From the NCBI GenBank assembly GCA_018660405.1, contig JABJKL010000241.1, positions 1 to 27,539 of the forward strand: a stretch of DNA of 27,539 nucleotides. The letters run 5' to 3'. Both the position numbers and the translations under genes were made by a program. Below the pieces are notes generated by a model that worked only from the letters and a program-made list of their open reading frames with translations, was not told where the DNA came from and did not search any database. Positions 24,787 through 27,539 of the stretch are shown here, in pieces. Origin of the DNA: Pseudomonadota bacterium (GTDB lineage: Bacteria > Pseudomonadota > Gammaproteobacteria > Arenicellales > Arenicellaceae). Position 1 is the first letter of the stretch; each line of letters opens with the position of its first letter.

Positions 24787-24894
24787 GATATGAGTTTGTA
24801 AATACCTGGATAACACGCCGTGAACCCATCCCTGGGGGCTCGACGCCAGCTTCCTGCTGGCGACGGTCATCCAAGTATTTACAAACTCATATTC
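24787..24894. repeat. Structured palindromic element, family I, copy 2
   Basis: 108-bp element starting 9 bp after the rarA stop. Outer arms 24787-24814 and 24866-24894 pair over about 25 bp with two or three mismatches. The interior (ACACGCCGTGAACCCATCC to GCTGGCGACGGTCAT) differs from copy 1 at only two or three bases. Several arm positions differ from copy 1 on both sides so that pairing is kept. The region 24895-24983 before hisI shows no further clear feature. Confidence 0.8.
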
Positions 24895-24983
24895 ATTGAG
24901 GCGGTACCAATCGCAATAAATTGGGTAAAGAGTAGTCGTTGATGGCAAACTTACGATAGCGGTAATACTTAATCGGGTTAGGT

Positions 24984-25397
24984 GTGGGAAAAGAATACTT
25001 CAAGCAATTGGAATCGGCCGAAGAGGGTGTACAGCGATCTTTAGAAGAGGTTGTCGAAAATATCCCGTTCGATGAGAGCGGTTTGATTCCGGTAATTTCG
25101 CAGGACGCTTCAAGCGGCGAAGTGCTTATGTTGGCCTATATGAATGTTGATGCCTTGAGGAAAACGTTGGATACCGGGCATATGACGTTTTGGTCGCGTT
25201 CACGCCAGTCTTTTTGGCGAAAAGGCGAGACTTCCGGGCATATGCAGAATCTTGTTGAAATGTGTTTGGATTGCGATGGCGATGCTTTGCTGTGCAAGGT
25301 GGAGCAAATCGGTCCCGCATGTCATACCAATCGTCGGTCTTGCTTTTACTTGCGGGTAAACGCAGAGGCGGGCGTAGTTGAGCTTATTGATAGTTGA
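24984..25397 (+). CDS. hisI: Phosphoribosyl-AMP cyclohydrolase
   Basis: 137 residues, a monofunctional HisI that opens the adenine ring of phosphoribosyl-AMP in histidine synthesis (third step). SGEVLMLAYMN, TFWSRSRQSFWRKGETSG (about 68-85), CLDCDGDALL with the Mg-binding Asp cluster (96, 98, 100), and PACHTNRRSCFY with Cys113 and Cys120 are the family signature. Cys97 with these two is the likely Zn set. The start is GTG at 24984, giving a roughly 20-residue lead before the conserved part. Unlike E. coli HisIE it is not fused to the HisE pyrophosphohydrolase, and no other his gene is next to it. The 193 bp after it hold a tandem 10-bp repeat and no gene. Confidence 0.93.
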   Translation: MGKEYFKQLESAEEGVQRSLEEVVENIPFDESGLIPVISQDASSGEVLMLAYMNVDALRKTLDTGHMTFWSRSRQSFWRKGETSGHMQNLVEMCLDCDGDALLCKVEQIGPACHTNRRSCFYLRVNAEAGVVELIDS

Positions 25398-25590
25398 GCT
25401 TGTAAATATCGATACCCCCAGTTAGCTTTGACAGTAAGCCGGTACAGGACTGCCAGGTTTAATCGAGCACAATTTGTTTCTATTTGTTTCTATGGATTGC
25501 CGGTTTGCGTTAAAATAGAGCTGTTAAAATGGAACTATGAAAGCGCATTAGGCACTCCATAGGTTCCACATCATTATTGGACATATTATT

Positions 25591-26010
25591 TTGAAAAATC
25601 AACTTTCTCGTCGGCTTGATAAAGTAGCCATTCTATTTGCCGGGCTTTGTCTTGTGCACTGTTTAGTGCTACCGCTCGTTTTAACAGTAGGCTCAATCGC
25701 GAGTGCCGTTGGCTTCATTGGGCATGACGATTTTCACTGGTTTATGCTTTGGTTGGTATTACCGGTGAGTCTTATAGCGCTTGGTATTGGTTGTGCTCGC
25801 CACCGAAATGGTGTGGTCGCGATAACCGGAGTTATTGGCCTTACATTGATTGTACTGGTTGCTTTTTTAAAGCATGGCGTGGTCTCTCAAACGGTTGAGC
25901 TAGCGCTGGCGGTCTCGGGTTCTTTGGTGATTTCTCTCAGCCACGCCTTAAACTATCGGCAGTGTCGAATTGGGCATTGTTGTGACCACGATCCAGAGGT
26001 TGTTCACTAG
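25591..26010 (+). CDS. MerC-like small membrane protein
   Basis: 139 residues with four predicted membrane helices (about 12-36, 49-67, 75-92, 99-118). The first helix carries two cysteines in FAGLCLVHCLVLP (Cys20, Cys24), in the place where MerC-type proteins have their metal-binding pair. The cytoplasmic tail is Cys/His-rich (CRIGHCCDHD). MerC-domain proteins outside mercury operons are often linked to zinc or other metal handling, and no other mer gene is visible here, so mercury transport is not implied. The start is TTG at 25591 without a good ribosome site. The upstream region has a tandem repeat, a -10-like TTAAAAT and a GGAACTATG/CCATAGGTTCC inverted repeat. The nitric oxide reductase gene follows after 69 bp. 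Confidence 0.8.
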   Translation: MKNQLSRRLDKVAILFAGLCLVHCLVLPLVLTVGSIASAVGFIGHDDFHWFMLWLVLPVSLIALGIGCARHRNGVVAITGVIGLTLIVLVAFLKHGVVSQTVELALAVSGSLVISLSHALNYRQCRIGHCCDHDPEVVH

Positions 26011-26079
26011 CTGCTTTCAGGCGAGAGGCGGAAAATCATCATACGGTTTAGGGCGCGACAATAAGAGGCAATTATAAAT

Positions 26080-27539
26080 ATGAAAAGCTATAAAGCGGTT
26101 TTTAGTACAAGTTTATTGTGGAAAATTTTGGCTGCGTCCACATTGATTAGTTTTGTCGTACTGCTTTATTTTGGGCGAGAGATATACCAGCAAGCGCCGC
26201 CCATGCCCGCCGCAGTCGTTTCTTCCAATGGATCGCAAATATATTCATTGGATGACATTCAACGTGGTCAAAATATCTGGCAATCGCTGGGCGGTATGCA
26301 AAAAGGTTCAATTTGGGGGCACGGCAGCTACCTGGCACCTGATTGGAGCGCTGATTGGCTACATAAAGAAGCAATGGTAATGCTTGAAACCAACGCCACA
26401 CAGCAACACAGCACAAGTTTTGAAGACCTGGATACCGTTGAACAGGCGGTGCTAAGGGCACGGTTAGTTAGCGAGATTAGAGAGAATACGTGGGACAGCT
26501 CAACGGGTGTTCTCACTTTAGGAGAGTTGCGCACCGGGGCCGTTCAACAAACGGCTAGTTACTATGGTAATATTTTTCAGTCTCGCGATTCGGAGTTATC
26601 ACGGTCGTTAAGAGAGCAGTACGCATTTTCTCAAGCGATAACGCTCAGCGACACTGACATGCACGCCCTGACCGCTTTTATATTCTGGACCAGTTGGAGC
26701 ACCGTTACAGATCGCCCCGGCGATACTGTTTCTTACACCAGTAACTGGCCGTATGAACCGTTGGTCGGTAATACACCACCGCCAAGTCTTTTAATTTGGA
26801 CATTACTCAGCGTGTTTCTGTTAATCGGTGCCATTGGTACCCTGGTTTGGTTTTATGCGCAACAATATGATCGCTGGCGTGATGACCTTGAACCCGAAGG
26901 CGGTGTTGCAGAAGACAATCTATTAGCACAGGCGATACAAACCCCTTCCATGCGGGCAACCGCCAAATATTTTTGGACGGTACTGGCTTTGTTTGCCCTG
27001 CAAATTATTCTGGGGACTATCACCGCGCATTATGCGGTGGAGGGGCAGGATTTTTATGGTTTTCCACTGGCGGATTATATTCCCTACGCGGTTACCCGAA
27101 CCTGGCATACCCAGTTGGCGGTATTCTGGATTGCGACGGCCTGGTTGGCTACGGGCTTGTATGTGGCACCCCTTATTTCCGGACGTGAGCCAAAATATCA
27201 GCATATCGGTGTCAATTTTCTTTACGTTTGTTTACTGATCATTGTTGTCGGCTCTTTTGCGGGTGAGTGGTTGGGTATAAATCAATTTTTTTCTAACTTG
27301 ACCCTGAATTTTTGGTTTGGGCATCAGGGCTATGAATACGTTGATTTGGGTCGATTCTGGCAAATATTCCTGTTTGTAGGGCTCATTGTGTGGTTATTGC
27401 TGATGTTTCGAGCCCTGCTACCCGCGTTGCGTGATGGCAAAAACAGATCACTCATTGTCTTGTTAGTTCTTGCGTCTACGGCGATTGGCTTGCTGTATGG
27501 TGCAGGGCTCGCCTGGGGCGAACATACCCACATTAGTAT
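26080..27539 (+). CDS. norB: Quinol-dependent nitric oxide reductase, large subunit (partial, 3' end beyond window)
   Basis: 486 codons are present and the frame is still open at the window edge; full-length qNOR is about 750-780 residues. Reduces NO to N2O in the inner membrane. The single-chain (qNorB) type is indicated by an N-terminal membrane helix (about 13-30) followed by a roughly 200-residue periplasmic domain. That domain has RGQNIWQSLGGMQKGSIWGHGSYLAPDW, and no CxxCH haem c site. The haem-copper-oxidase-like core begins around residue 235; TRTWHTQLAVFWIATAW holds His343, a haem b ligand. GLAWGEHTHIS is the last visible motif. The haem b3 and FeB histidines lie outside the window. 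The ATG at 26080 fits the family start; the ribosome site is weak. The role is NO detoxification or denitrification; no NorR or NsrR site was recognised. Confidence 0.93.
   Translation, partial: MKSYKAVFSTSLLWKILAASTLISFVVLLYFGREIYQQAPPMPAAVVSSNGSQIYSLDDIQRGQNIWQSLGGMQKGSIWGHGSYLAPDWSADWLHKEAMVMLETNATQQHSTSFEDLDTVEQAVLRARLVSEIRENTWDSSTGVLTLGELRTGAVQQTASYYGNIFQSRDSELSRSLREQYAFSQAITLSDTDMHALTAFIFWTSWSTVTDRPGDTVSYTSNWPYEPLVGNTPPPSLLIWTLLSVFLLIGAIGTLVWFYAQQYDRWRDDLEPEGGVAEDNLLAQAIQTPSMRATAKYFWTVLALFALQIILGTITAHYAVEGQDFYGFPLADYIPYAVTRTWHTQLAVFWIATAWLATGLYVAPLISGREPKYQHIGVNFLYVCLLIIVVGSFAGEWLGINQFFSNLTLNFWFGHQGYEYVDLGRFWQIFLFVGLIVWLLLMFRALLPALRDGKNRSLIVLLVLASTAIGLLYGAGLAWGEHTHIS

Noticed and set aside
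11817..24894. CRISPR or insertion-sequence interpretation of the paired repeats
   Set aside because: Copies are single units 13 kb apart without spacers, cas genes, transposase or target duplications.

Overview
The window looks like chromosomal DNA of a free-living, probably marine or aquatic gammaproteobacterium. This is inferred from the E. coli/Pseudomonas-like GlnS, DusA, IlvD, RarA and LpxO proteins, intermediate base composition and REP-like intergenic hairpins. Something near Cellvibrionales is plausible, but no rRNA or marker phylogeny is visible. No tRNA, rRNA, insertion sequence, integrase or CRISPR array was found. Most of the window is housekeeping metabolism, densely packed in short operons on both strands.

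Layout. 96-1094 (-): a solitary AlbA_2/Schlafen-type protein of unknown role. 1288-3729 (+): class I fumarase plus pirin. 3734-5101 (-): an adrenodoxin-reductase-type ferredoxin-NADP reductase, convergent with pirin with only 4 bp between the stop codons. 5187-9142 (-): gcvT and gcvP overlapping by 4 bp, without gcvH, behind a clear tandem glycine riboswitch (9231-9495). 9543-9925 has no protein gene but carries a promoter, structured sequence and a strong intrinsic terminator on the + strand: a candidate small RNA. 9926-10840 (-): LpxO-like lipid A hydroxylase. 10933-14236 (+): a PLP-dependent deaminase/desulfhydrase-like protein, a glycerophosphodiester phosphodiesterase and an ArsM arsenite methyltransferase. 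14264-15937 (-): glnS. 16063-22137 (+): yjbQ-dusA, an AsmA-family protein, a secreted SRPBCC protein and ilvD. 22300-25397 (+): gloA, a small secreted protein, rarA and hisI. 25591 to the window end (+): a MerC-like membrane protein and a quinol-type nitric oxide reductase cut off by the window edge.

How the genes relate. Most are independent housekeeping functions: the TCA cycle, glycine cleavage/one-carbon supply, branched-chain and histidine biosynthesis, translation and tRNA modification, envelope maintenance, and detoxification of methylglyoxal, arsenite and NO. The best-supported regulatory circuit is glycine sensing upstream of gcvTP.

The most unusual non-coding signal is four long, structured palindromic elements that begin at or within a few bases of a stop codon (after the PLP enzyme, the GDPD, ilvD and rarA). 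Two share a nearly identical core inside different outer arms, and the arms have changed in a base-pair-preserving way. The other two share a second architecture. Other points of note are the candidate sRNA beside gcvT, a rarA gene whose conserved N-terminus extends upstream of its first ATG towards a possible ATA start, and an anti-Shine-Dalgarno sequence directly before the glnS start.
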